Below are positions 35,143-43,502 of a stretch of DNA of 43,895 nt, in pieces. This DNA is from JBOHUC01 sp050733935 (GTDB lineage Bacteria; Eisenbacteria; RBG-16-71-46; DASYSL01). The DNA lies in assembly GCA_050733935.1 (NCBI GenBank), contig JBOHUC010000122.1, positions 1-43,895 of the forward strand. The letters are read 5' to 3'. Position 1 is the first letter of the stretch. Each line of letters opens with the position of its first letter. Below the pieces are notes generated by a model. That model saw only the letters and a list, made by a program, of their open reading frames with translations. It made no database searches and was not told the origin of the DNA. The position numbers and the translations under genes were made by a program.

Positions 35143-35192
35143 CTGTCAGAACCGCGCAAGGTCGACATAATGTCGCGTCCTGGTCGACATAA
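35143..35192 (+). promoter_or_regulatory. Promoter with GGTCGACATAA direct-repeat operators
   Basis: CTGTCA (35143-35148), 17 bp, CATAAT (35166-35171), start near 35178. GGTCGACATAA occurs twice, at 35160-35170 over the -10 box and 35182-35192 just after the start, exactly 22 bp apart, so on the same DNA face. CGACAT-A-ATGTCG (35163-35175) is also a palindrome. Placement suits a repressor of the purine-linked gene at 35223. Confidence 0.6.
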
Positions 35193-35222
35193 CGTGAGAG
35201 CGAGCGAGGAGGAAAAGCCGGA

Positions 35223-36593
35223 ATGAGGACGACCCTGACCCAGGCCCAGCTCGAGGCCACCCTCGGCGCCCTCGCGCGCGCGAACCAGGCGGTGATGGCC
35301 GGATTGCCCGGGGACGACGGAGAGCGCCAGGCCGTGCACACGGTCTACGGCGGAGCCCACCTGTTCCGCGCGGACACCGCCGCGCGCCTCGGGACGACGG
35401 CCCTCCGATCGCTCGACGAATACGCCCCCGATCCGGCTTCGTTCGCGCACGTGCTCGACCTCCCCGCCCCTCTCGCCCGGCCCGTGTACGAGCGGGTCCG
35501 CGAAAAGCTCGGACGGGAGCCGGTCGAAGACTTCCGCATCGACTTCGAAGACGGCTACGGGAACCGGCCCGACGCCGAGGAGGACGGCCACGCCGAGTCG
35601 GCCGCGCGCGAGCTCGCGCGTGCCTGGAACGAGGGGTCGGCTCCTGCGTTCACCGGCATCCGCATCAAGCCGTTCAGCGACGAGCTCAAGGGCCGGAGCG
35701 CGCGCACGCTCGATTTGTTCCTCACGAGCCTGCGTGACGCGGCGGCCGGCAAGGCGTGGCGCGGCGGTTTCGTGGTCACGCTGCCCAAGGTCACGCATCC
35801 GGGACAGGTTGCAGCCCTCGCGGACCTGCTCGATCCGCTCGAGACCGCACTCGGCCTCCCGGCCGGGACGATTCCGATCGAGCTCATGATCGAAACGCCG
35901 CAGAGCATCTTCGACGCGCGAGGCGCGGTCGCGCTGCCCGGGCTCGTGGCCGCGGGGCACGGGCGCTGCCGCTCGGCCCACTTCGGAACGTACGACTACA
36001 CGGCCTCGCTCGACGTCACGGCCGCGTTCCAGCACATGACGCATCCGGCCTGCGACTTCGCAAAGCACGTGCTCCAGGTGTCGCTCGCGGGCACGGGCGT
36101 GCGCATTTCCGACGGCGCGACCAACATCCTTCCCGTGGCCCCCCATCGCGCGGCTCCCGACGGGTCCGCGCTCACGGCCGAGCAGACCGAGGCGAACCGG
36201 CGCGCGGTGCATGCGGGCTGGGCGCTCCACTACCGGCACGTGCGCCATTCACTCGAGGGCGCGTACTACCAGGGGTGGGATCTCCATCCGGCCCAGCTTC
36301 CGACGCGCTATGCGGCGGTCTACACGTTCTTCCTCGAAGGACTCGATGCGGCGGCCGAGCGGCTCCGCAACTTCGTGGGCAAGGCCGCGCAGGCCACGCT
36401 CGTCGGGGACGTGTTCGACGATGCGGCGACCGGCCAGGGGTTGCTCAACTACTTCCTGCGGGCGATCAACTGCGGAGCGATCGACGAAGCGGAGGCGTCC
36501 CGGCGGTCCGAGCTCTCGCTCGAGGAGCTCCGCTCGCGCTCGTTCGTCCGCATCCTCGCCGGACGAAGAGCGGCCGGTCAGCTCCCCCGGTAG
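35223..36593 (+). CDS. DUF6986-type HpcH/HpaI-aldolase or malate-synthase-like protein
   Basis: 456 aa from ATG 35223 (AGGAGGA about 9 nt upstream). Core features of the citrate-lyase/aldolase TIM barrel: VEDFRIDFEDGYGNRPDAEE, FTGIRIKPFSDE, GFVVTLPKVTHPGQ, PIELMIETPQSIFDARG and SAHFGTYDYTASL. Acidic and Arg residues expected to hold Mg2+ and the keto acid are present. Proteins of this type commonly sit in purine/allantoin gene clusters, and here it converges on uraH with a 16-bp overlap of the 3' ends. The likely role is handling glyoxylate released from ureidoglycolate, for example by condensation with acetyl-CoA; that reaction is inference. A retro-aldolase is the alternative. Confidence 0.78.
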   Translation: MRTTLTQAQLEATLGALARANQAVMAGLPGDDGERQAVHTVYGGAHLFRADTAARLGTTALRSLDEYAPDPASFAHVLDLPAPLARPVYERVREKLGREPVEDFRIDFEDGYGNRPDAEEDGHAESAARELARAWNEGSAPAFTGIRIKPFSDELKGRSARTLDLFLTSLRDAAAGKAWRGGFVVTLPKVTHPGQVAALADLLDPLETALGLPAGTIPIELMIETPQSIFDARGAVALPGLVAAGHGRCRSAHFGTYDYTASLDVTAAFQHMTHPACDFAKHVLQVSLAGTGVRISDGATNILPVAPHRAAPDGSALTAEQTEANRRAVHAGWALHYRHVRHSLEGAYYQGWDLHPAQLPTRYAAVYTFFLEGLDAAAERLRNFVGKAAQATLVGDVFDDAATGQGLLNYFLRAINCGAIDEAEASRRSELSLEELRSRSFVRILAGRRAAGQLPR

Positions 36594-36919
36594 GTGGAAT
36601 AGCCGAACGGCGAGAGCAGGAGCGGGACGTGCAGGTGGTCCTCTCCCGCGGCGACGTGGAATTCGACGCGCGCGCGCGGATAGAAACACTCGCGTCCCTG
36701 TTCGCGGAAATACGCTTCGGTCTCGAACACGAGCGCATGCACCCCCGCCACCGCACCGATCCCCGCCGGGAGGAGCTGGCGCAGGCGGCCGTCGGCGTCG
36801 GTCGTGCCGCTTGCGATCTGCTTCCACGCACCGTCTTCGAAACGCTCGAGGACGACGGCCACGCCCGCGGCCGGACGGCCGATCGACGTGTCGAGCACGT
36901 GCGTGGTGATCGCGCTCAT
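36578..36919 (-). CDS. uraH: 5-hydroxyisourate hydrolase
   Basis: 113 aa, normal length for the transthyretin-like family. It opens with ITTHVLDTSIGRPAAGVAVV (conserved His), has the RFEDGAWKQI turn, and ends in the diagnostic tetrapeptide YRGS (FGYSTYRGS). It hydrolyses 5-hydroxyisourate, the product of urate oxidation, to OHCU. ATG 36919 overlaps the stop of the allantoicase-UraD fusion (ATGA), so the two are translationally coupled; the 3' end overlaps the convergent 35223 gene by 16 bp. Confidence 0.97.
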   Translation of the reverse strand: MSAITTHVLDTSIGRPAAGVAVVLERFEDGAWKQIASGTTDADGRLRQLLPAGIGAVAGVHALVFETEAYFREQGRECFYPRARVEFHVAAGEDHLHVPLLLSPFGYSTYRGS

Positions 36920-38493
36920 GCGTAGAGGAGGCGCAGGAGACGCTGGCGGGTGATCTTCATCTGCTCCTCCGTGGCGATGCGGAATTCGACGGCCGGATCA
37001 TTGTGCCTGCGCTCCTCGAGCGCGGCAAGGATCTCCGCGGGCTTCTTTCCCTGTGCGGCGATGAGGAACACCCTTCCGAAGCGTTCTTCGTAGGCACGAT
37101 TTCCGTCGGCAAGCGCGCGCCGTGTCGCGGCATCCCCGGACGCCGCCGCGGACTGCTCGTGGGACGACCAGTGACGCTCGAGCGCCGTGGGCCGGTGCGT
37201 CGGACCCGAGGGCCTCGCCTCGCCGATCCTGGGATGCGCGGCGAACGCGATCCGCCAGTCGTCTTCCGAGAGCCCGGCCGCGAGCGCCTGCGCCGCTTCG
37301 AACAGCGCGGGTTCGCTCGCGAACGGACGGGCCGCCGCGAGCGCGTGCGCCCAGCGTGGCGCTCCGAGACACGCGAGGAGTGCGCGCTCCGCCTCGCGCG
37401 GAACGAGGGCATTGAGGTGCGCGAGCCCGAGCGTGCGGCGACCCACGTCGTCGACCCGACCGAACAGGCGAAGGCGCGCGACGCCGCCGTCGGGATCGAT
37501 GCGAAGGCGTGCGTGCGTGGCCGCTCCCGCGGGGAGAACCGTGTCCTCGAACGTGTGGACATCGTGCGGCGCGAGGGCCGACTCCGGAAGGAGCGGCCGC
37601 CACGGGAAGTCCGATTCCGCGAGATCGTCGAGCGGCGCGCCCGCGCGGTCGGCGACGTCGATCCGGCAACTTCCGGGAGCGTTGCCCTTGAAGTGCGATG
37701 TGTCCACGATCACCCGCTCGATTGCGCCGTGGGCCGCGAGCCGGACGATCGCCCAATCGTGGCCCGGACCGCGCCGCCTCTTGGTCTCCCATCCATCGTG
37801 CATGCCACGACTCGGTCCCGGAAGGATCAGGTGATGGCGGCTCCCGAAGAACATGTCGCTTGCGAGGACGACGGCGGCGCCGTTCTCGAGCGCGGCGAGA
37901 TCGACGCACGGGGGTTCGGAGACCGGGTCGCCGTCGGCCGCCCCGATCAGGCGCGCGGGATCCGGCGCCACTTCACCATGCACGCGCAGGCGTGCGACGC
38001 CGCCGTCCGGATCGATCGAAAACCTGAGGTGCGTGAACCGAAAGGGAAGCTCGACCGGGAATCGGTGCGCTGTATGGCCGGCCAGACGGACGCGCGGCAG
38101 GAGCGCCTGCCATTCCGTGGCGTCGGCGAGCAGTGTTTCGGCGGAAGCGTCGGGCGGGGCCACCGTTCCCTCGAGCCAGCAGGCCTCCGGGAAGTTGCCG
38201 CGGAAGTAGCTCGTGTCGACGACCACGCCGCGCACCACTCCCGGCTGACCGAGCCGGACGAGACACCAGTCGTGACCGGGCGTGCGCCTGCGCCGCGTCT
38301 CCCAGCCGTCCATCCACTTGCCGCGGTCGGTGTACTCGCTCTCGCGCCACACGGGAGCTTCGTCCTTGAGGAGGTTCTCCTTCTCCGCGAAGAAGTCGTC
38401 GTTCGCCGCGAGCACCACGCCGCCGAGCCGCGCGGATGCGAGGTCCACGAGCTCGGTGAAGTCGCGCCCGGCTCCGGGCGACGGGGCGCTCAC
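36916..38493 (-). CDS. alc: Allantoicase - OHCU decarboxylase fusion
   Basis: 525 aa from GTG 38493. Two allantoicase repeats occupy residues about 10-340: the first has DFFAEKENLL, GWETRRRRTPGHDWCLVRLG and VDTSYFRGNFPE, the second SDMFFGSRHHLILP, GWETKRRRGPGHDWAIVRLA and VDTSHFKGNAPGSC. From about 355 a full UraD domain follows: LNALVPREAERALLACLGAP, AAHPRIGEARP (with the catalytic His), HEQSAA, NRAYEERFGRVFLIAAQGK and EEQMKITRQRLLRLLY. UraD makes S-allantoin from OHCU; allantoicase splits allantoate into ureidoglycolate and urea. These steps flank allantoinase, encoded by the preceding gene, so the fusion joins non-consecutive reactions. Confidence 0.93.
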   Translation of the reverse strand: MSAPSPGAGRDFTELVDLASARLGGVVLAANDDFFAEKENLLKDEAPVWRESEYTDRGKWMDGWETRRRRTPGHDWCLVRLGQPGVVRGVVVDTSYFRGNFPEACWLEGTVAPPDASAETLLADATEWQALLPRVRLAGHTAHRFPVELPFRFTHLRFSIDPDGGVARLRVHGEVAPDPARLIGAADGDPVSEPPCVDLAALENGAAVVLASDMFFGSRHHLILPGPSRGMHDGWETKRRRGPGHDWAIVRLAAHGAIERVIVDTSHFKGNAPGSCRIDVADRAGAPLDDLAESDFPWRPLLPESALAPHDVHTFEDTVLPAGAATHARLRIDPDGGVARLRLFGRVDDVGRRTLGLAHLNALVPREAERALLACLGAPRWAHALAAARPFASEPALFEAAQALAAGLSEDDWRIAFAAHPRIGEARPSGPTHRPTALERHWSSHEQSAAASGDAATRRALADGNRAYEERFGRVFLIAAQGKKPAEILAALEERRHNDPAVEFRIATEEQMKITRQRLLRLLYA

Positions 38494-38529
38494 GGCCGCC
38501 TCATCACGGCCGCCTCGTCACGGCCGCGG
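38490..38529. repeat. 14-bp tandem repeat at the allB/alc junction
   Basis: TCACGGCCGCCTCA, TCACGGCCGCCTCG and TCACGGCCGCGG follow each other from 38490, nearly three units. It spans the allantoinase stop (38504-38506) and the GTG start of the fusion gene (38493). It probably arose by slippage; it shifts the end of AllB (AVTRRP) and the spacing between the genes. Confidence 0.7.
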
Positions 38530-39928
38530 GAGCGCGACGACGCTCGAGCAGCGTTCCGTGCGGTGCGGGTTCCGGAGTGCCGCCCTGGTAGACGATGCGG
38601 CCGCGCAGCACGGTCGTGCGGACGCGGCCCTCGAGCGTCCGGCCCGCGTATGGTGTGATCCGATGCCGCGTGTGGAGTGCCGACGGCTCGACCCGCCACG
38701 ATGGGAGCGGATCGAACACGGCGAAGTCAGCATCGCGGCCCACGGTAATGCTCCCCTTGCGATCCTCGAGCCCGCACAGGCGCGCGGGCTCCTCTGCCAT
38801 CCAGCGCACGAGATCCTCCGGCCCGTGGCCGCGGCGCTTCGCCTCATGCCAGAGAAGCGGAAGGCCGAGCCCGAGCGAGGCGATGCCGCCCCACGCTCGA
38901 TCGAAGTCCCCGCGCTCGAGATCCTTTCCCTCGGGCGGGCTCGGCGAGTGATCCGACGCAACGAGGCTCACCGCGCCGGCCGCGAGCCCCGCCCACAGGC
39001 GTTCGCGGTTCGCGCCGTCGCGGATCGGCGGAGCGCACTTGCAGAGCGTCGCCCCGTCCGCGATTTCCTCGGACGCAAGGCACAGATAGTGCGGGCAGGT
39101 CTCGGCCGTGAGCGGAAGTCCATCGCGCTGCGCCCGCGCGATCGGTTCGAGCGCCTCCGCGGCCGACAGATGGACGATGTGGGCGCTCGCCCCCGACTCG
39201 CGCACGAGGCGGATCAAGAGCTCGATGGCCTCGACCTCTGCGGCCGGGGGCCGGGATGCGAGGTACGTGGCGTAACGCCGCCGATGCTCGGCGGTGGGGT
39301 CGGCCGCCGCAAGCTTTGCCGCCTGCGCGCGTGCGCGCTCGATCGGTCCGGGAAGCTCCGCGTGCACGATCAGGAGCGCACCGAGAGCCGCAAGCTGCCG
39401 GAGGGCCGTCTCGAGCTCGGCCGGCGAGAGCGAGCCGAACTCGGGCACGCCCGACTCGACCAGGAACGCCTTGAAGCCGCAGACGCCGGCGGCCGCGAGA
39501 TCCGCGCGATCGTCCGCGTTCTCCGGAACCGCTCCGGCCCAGAACGCAACGTCGCAGTGGATGCGTTCGCGCGCGGCCGCGCGCTTGGTCTCGAGGGCCG
39601 CGACCGTCGTCGTCGGTGGAATACTGTTGAGCGGCATGTCGACGAGGGTCGTCACGCCGCCGGCGATCGCAGCCCGCGTCGCGGTCTCGAAGCCTTCCCA
39701 GTCGGTGCGACCCGGCTCGTTCACGTGGACGTGCGCGTCGACGAGACCGGGCAGGACGAAGTGGTCTGCGGCGTCGATCGACGGCACCCCCGCCGGCAGG
39801 TCGTCGAATCCTCCAATGCGGACGATGCGACCGCCGGCGACGTGGATCGACGCCGGAGCGATGCCCTTCGGAAGAACGACGTTCCGGCCGCGCAGCACGA
39901 GATCGAGCGCACCGGCGGTCGCGCTCAT
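38504..39928 (-). CDS. allB: Allantoinase
   Basis: 474 aa from ATG 39928 (ATGA overlap with xdhB). Cyclic amidohydrolase with the two-metal site: HVHVNEPGRTDWEGF, the carboxylated Lys in CGFKAFLVESG, metal His in LLIVHAE and SAHIVHLSAAEAL, and catalytic Asp in SLVASDHSPSPPEGK. The GRTDWEGFETATRAAIAGGV and TTLVDMPLNSIPPTT stretches distinguish allantoinases from dihydroorotases and hydantoinases. It converts S-allantoin to allantoate. Followed after 10 bp by the allantoicase-UraD fusion gene. Confidence 0.97.
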   Translation of the reverse strand: MSATAGALDLVLRGRNVVLPKGIAPASIHVAGGRIVRIGGFDDLPAGVPSIDAADHFVLPGLVDAHVHVNEPGRTDWEGFETATRAAIAGGVTTLVDMPLNSIPPTTTVAALETKRAAARERIHCDVAFWAGAVPENADDRADLAAAGVCGFKAFLVESGVPEFGSLSPAELETALRQLAALGALLIVHAELPGPIERARAQAAKLAAADPTAEHRRRYATYLASRPPAAEVEAIELLIRLVRESGASAHIVHLSAAEALEPIARAQRDGLPLTAETCPHYLCLASEEIADGATLCKCAPPIRDGANRERLWAGLAAGAVSLVASDHSPSPPEGKDLERGDFDRAWGGIASLGLGLPLLWHEAKRRGHGPEDLVRWMAEEPARLCGLEDRKGSITVGRDADFAVFDPLPSWRVEPSALHTRHRITPYAGRTLEGRVRTTVLRGRIVYQGGTPEPAPHGTLLERRRAPAAVTRRP

Positions 39929-40803
39929 GGCCGTGCTCCGAGCTCGAGCACGAGCTCGCGCAGCAGGTTCTGCGTGACGCGCATTCGATACTCCCGGGTC
40001 GAGCGCACGTCGTCGATCGGGCTCACGTCCTGAGCGACGGCGGTCGCGACGCGTTCCGCATGCGTTTCGCCGAGGTCGCCATCGAGGAGCGCGTCCTCGG
40101 CGTGGCGCGCCCGCAACGTCACGGGGGCCACGCTCCCGAGAGCCAGGCGCGCCCGCGTCACGCGACGTCCGTCGGCGCTTCGCTCGACGACCGACGCGAG
40201 CACCGTCTTCGAGATCGCCTGGAGCCTGCGCGTGCCGACCTTGCGGAAGCGCTCGAACGCACCGGGGGCGGGAGCCTTGACCGTGAGGCTCACGATGAGC
40301 TCGTCGGGCGAGCGTTCCGTTTTCTTGTAGCCGTGGAAGTACTGGTCGAGCGCCACCCGGCGGCGTCCGTGCACGCTCGCGAGCTCGACCTCGCCGTCGT
40401 ACGCCATGAGCACGGGCACGCCGTCGGCGGCGGGCGAAGCATTCGCGATGTTCCCGGCCCACGTCCCGCGATTCTGGATCTGGAGTGCGCCGAGCTCGCG
40501 CGCGGCGAGCCCCAGGAGCGGAAGCCTTCGGCTCACGATCGGATCGCGGCGCGCGTCGCTGTACGTCGTGAGCGCACCAAACGTCACGCGGTCGCCGTCC
40601 CACGTGAACCCGCTCCTGAGTTCGGGCACGCGATGGAGACTCATGACGGGTCCCGGCGGAAGCTGCCCCGCGTTCAGGAGCACGTAGAGGTCGGTCGCAC
40701 CGGCGAGCGGGCGGATCTTCCCCGGCGAGCCGGCCAGGCGCGTGAGCGCGTCCTCGAGCGAGCGCGGGGAGAAGACCTCGAAATCCGGGAGGTGGCTACG
40801 CAC
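39925..40803 (-). CDS. xdhB: Xanthine dehydrogenase FAD-binding subunit
   Basis: 292 aa from GTG 40803, overlapping the end of the Fe-S subunit gene by 8 bp. FAD site motifs: IRPLAGATDLYVLLNAGQL (normally AGGTDL) and LGALQIQNRGTWAGNIANAS. The C-terminal CO-dehydrogenase flavoprotein domain contains FRKVGTRRLQAISKTVLA. It passes electrons from the iron-sulfur clusters to NAD+ or another acceptor. Subunit order XdhA-XdhC-XdhB matches a heterotrimeric (alpha-beta-gamma) enzyme. Confidence 0.94.
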   Translation of the reverse strand: MRSHLPDFEVFSPRSLEDALTRLAGSPGKIRPLAGATDLYVLLNAGQLPPGPVMSLHRVPELRSGFTWDGDRVTFGALTTYSDARRDPIVSRRLPLLGLAARELGALQIQNRGTWAGNIANASPAADGVPVLMAYDGEVELASVHGRRRVALDQYFHGYKKTERSPDELIVSLTVKAPAPGAFERFRKVGTRRLQAISKTVLASVVERSADGRRVTRARLALGSVAPVTLRARHAEDALLDGDLGETHAERVATAVAQDVSPIDDVRSTREYRMRVTQNLLRELVLELGARP

Positions 40804-41266
40804 CGGGACCGGCCTCCCGCAGACGGCTTTCAACGGCCTCGAAGATGCGCGTATATCCCGTGCAGCGGCAAAGATTTCCGGCCAGCGCTTCCGGTACATT
40901 CTCGGCGCTCTTCCGGTCCCGCTCGAACGCCACCGCGGCCATGACCATGCCGGGCGTACAGATCCCGCACTGCGATCCCCCGAGCCGCGCGAACGCCTCC
41001 TGCATCGGGTGAAGCGGGCCGCCCGCCGGATCCGCGAGACCCTCGATCGTCGTGACCGCACTGCCTTCGACCTGGCAAACCGGCACGAGGCAGCTCATGA
41101 CCGGACGCCCGTCGACGAACACCGTGCACGCGCCACACTCCCCTTCGCCGCAGCCTTCCTTGGTTCCCGTGAGCGCGAGCGGACCGCGCAAGACGTCGAG
41201 CAGGCGCTCGAGCCCGTGCACCTCGACGCGCCGCGCGACGCCGTTCACCGTGAGCTCGAGGATCAT
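40796..41266 (-). CDS. xdhC: Xanthine dehydrogenase 2Fe-2S subunit
   Basis: 156 aa. The first cluster is ligated by the plant-ferredoxin type motif GCGEGECGACTVFVDG with a fourth Cys in MSCLVPV; the second by GGSQCGICTPGMVMA and GNLCRCTGYTRIF. All eight cysteines are present. It carries electrons from the molybdenum site to FAD. Overlaps both neighbours (4 bp with xdhA, 8 bp with xdhB), so the three subunits are translated in tandem. Confidence 0.97.
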   Translation of the reverse strand: MILELTVNGVARRVEVHGLERLLDVLRGPLALTGTKEGCGEGECGACTVFVDGRPVMSCLVPVCQVEGSAVTTIEGLADPAGGPLHPMQEAFARLGGSQCGICTPGMVMAAVAFERDRKSAENVPEALAGNLCRCTGYTRIFEAVESRLREAGPGA

Positions 41267-43467
41267 CGGGCCTCTTCGGTGGCGGCGAGGAGCCGCTCGG
41301 GGACGAACGGGATCTCGGGCACGACGACGCCGAGCGCGTCCGCGATGGCCGCTCCGATCGCAGGTGCCGGACCGTCCATCGGGAGCTCCCCGAGGCCCTT
41401 GGCCCCGCCGGGCCCGTGCGCGTAAGGCTTCTCGTGGAAGTAGACGCGGATCGGCGGCGCGTCGGCCGCGGTCGGCACGATGTAGTTCGTGAGCTGATGG
41501 TTCACCATGATGCCGTTCTCGAGGACGACGTCCTCGTACAGCGCCCAGCCGATGCCCTGCGCGACGCCGCCTTCGATCTGCCCGGCGGCGAGCGTGGGAT
41601 GGAGGACGCGCCCGACCTCCTGCACGGCCACGAAGTCGCGCACCTCGGCCTGATACGTGACGGGATCCACCTCGACGTCCGCCACGTGCACGGACCAGGC
41701 GTACGCGGCATACGCGTCCCCCGTGTAGGTCGCATCGTCCCAGTGAATGCCGGGGGGCGGCTCGTACTCGCGCTCGACACGCAGCGGTCCTCCCGCACTG
41801 ACGGCGGCGCGCGCCGCCACATGGAACTCCTCCGCCGTGTGCGCTCCGCGCTTCAAGAAACCCCGCTCCCGCAGGGACTCGAGGAGATCCGCCGAAGCGC
41901 GATCGAGGAGCCCGCCCACAACCATGACGGTGCGCGACGCGACGGTGGGACCGCTGTCCGGCACCCGAGCGGTGTCCGGCGGAACGACGTCCACGTCCGC
42001 GAGCGCGACGCCCAGGCGATCGGCGACGATCTGGGCAAAGATCGTGATCGTCCCCTGCCCGATGTCCGTGCTCGCGGCGAGGACCCGCACCCGCGCCTCG
42101 GAATCGATCTCGACGGCCGCCCGGGACCTAAGCTTCACCTCTCCGCTTCCCGTGAATCCCGAGCCGTGAAGGAACGTCGAAACCCCGAGTCCGCGGCGTG
42201 GTTTCCGCTCGGCACGCTTCCGCGTCCAGCCGGACTCCGTGAGGGCATGATCGAGGAGCGCAGAGAGCCCCGGATCCTCCGCGAGCACCTGTCCCGTCGG
42301 CAGCGTGTCCCCGGCGCGCAGGAAGTTTCGCCGCCGGAGTTCGATCGGATCGAGTCCGAGCGCGCGCGCGGACTTCTCCATGTGCATCTCGATTGCGAAC
42401 AGGGATTGTGGCGCGCCGAATCCGCGGAATGCGCCGTACGGCGGAGAATTCGTGAACACGGCACGGCTCTCGATCGCGACGTCGTCGCAGCGGTAGGCCC
42501 CGGCCGCGTGCAGCGTTCCGCGCGAGAGGACGACCGGCGAGAGCGTGACGTAAGCGCCGCCGTCGAGCGTGAAATCGATCGCGAGCGCGACCAGCCGGCC
42601 GTCGCGCTCGAAGCCGCTCCGGATGCGCGTCACGCTCGGATGGCGTTTCGTGGTCGCCCACATGTCTTCGAGCCGGTCGTACACGAGCTTGACCGGGTGC
42701 CCTGCTTTCCACGCGAGGAGTGCGGCGTGTCCGGCGATCAGGTTCGGATACTCCTCCTTGCCGCCGAACCCGCCCCCCGTGACCGACTGGATGACCCGGA
42801 CCTTGTCCGGAGCAAGCCCGAACAGGGGGCCGAGCGCCTTGTGGACGTAGTACGGGCACTGCATGGATCCCCAGACGGTAACCCCGGTCTCCGGGGAAGC
42901 GAGCGCGACCATGCCCTGGGGCTCGATGTAGAGCTGTTCCTGGGCACCCGTGCGATACGTTCCCTCGACCACGACCGGGGCGCGTGCCATTGCGGCCTTC
43001 GCATCGCCGCGTGCGACCGAGATGCGCTTGAAGACGTTGTCGGTTCCGTACTGCGGGCTCGAGGCGAGGCTCGACTCGACGTCGAACACGCCCGGGACGG
43101 GCTCGATGTCGAGCTCGATCAGAGTGGCGGCCTTCGCGACCAGCCCCCGATCGGGGTGCGCAATCAGGGCGACGGGCTCGGCGGCGTGGCGGATCTCGCC
43201 GACGGCGAGACACGGCTGATCGCTCTCGATGAGCGTGATCACGTTCTTGCCCGGGATGTCGGCCGCGGTCACGACCACAATTTCGTTCCAGGGCACGCCC
43301 GGACGGAATTCGAGGCCGCGGAGCCGGCCGCGCGCAATCGGAGAGCGAACCGTGCGACCGTGCCACAGGCCTTCGAACGGCAGGTCGTCCACGTAGAGCG
43401 CCCGGCCCGTCACTTTCGCTTCACCGTCGGTGCGCGTCGGGGATTGTCCGATCAAGGGAAGGGGCAT
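41263..43467 (-). CDS. xdhA: Xanthine dehydrogenase molybdopterin-binding subunit
   Basis: 734 aa from ATG 43467. Motifs of the xanthine oxidase family: SVTGGGFGGKEEYPN, PPYGAFRGFGAPQSLFAIEM (substrate-pocket Arg), ASTDIGQGTITIFAQ, QGIGWALYEDVVLENG and the catalytic Glu in GAKGLGELPMDGP. It hydroxylates hypoxanthine and xanthine to urate using Mo-molybdopterin cytosine dinucleotide or MPT. The PYGAFRGFGAPQS form and the setting among urate genes favour xanthine dehydrogenase over CO dehydrogenase or nicotinate-type relatives. No XdhC-type maturation chaperone is in the window. Preceded after 35 bp by puuD. Confidence 0.94.
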   Translation of the reverse strand: MPLPLIGQSPTRTDGEAKVTGRALYVDDLPFEGLWHGRTVRSPIARGRLRGLEFRPGVPWNEIVVVTAADIPGKNVITLIESDQPCLAVGEIRHAAEPVALIAHPDRGLVAKAATLIELDIEPVPGVFDVESSLASSPQYGTDNVFKRISVARGDAKAAMARAPVVVEGTYRTGAQEQLYIEPQGMVALASPETGVTVWGSMQCPYYVHKALGPLFGLAPDKVRVIQSVTGGGFGGKEEYPNLIAGHAALLAWKAGHPVKLVYDRLEDMWATTKRHPSVTRIRSGFERDGRLVALAIDFTLDGGAYVTLSPVVLSRGTLHAAGAYRCDDVAIESRAVFTNSPPYGAFRGFGAPQSLFAIEMHMEKSARALGLDPIELRRRNFLRAGDTLPTGQVLAEDPGLSALLDHALTESGWTRKRAERKPRRGLGVSTFLHGSGFTGSGEVKLRSRAAVEIDSEARVRVLAASTDIGQGTITIFAQIVADRLGVALADVDVVPPDTARVPDSGPTVASRTVMVVGGLLDRASADLLESLRERGFLKRGAHTAEEFHVAARAAVSAGGPLRVEREYEPPPGIHWDDATYTGDAYAAYAWSVHVADVEVDPVTYQAEVRDFVAVQEVGRVLHPTLAAGQIEGGVAQGIGWALYEDVVLENGIMVNHQLTNYIVPTAADAPPIRVYFHEKPYAHGPGGAKGLGELPMDGPAPAIGAAIADALGVVVPEIPFVPERLLAATEEAR

Positions 43468-43502
43468 GAGAGGCGAAGGAAACCACCGCGGCGGCGGCCG
43501 CG

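Noticed and set aside
41263..43467. CO dehydrogenase large subunit
   Set aside because: The substrate-pocket and GAKGLGE motifs and the location among urate and allantoin genes favour xanthine dehydrogenase.
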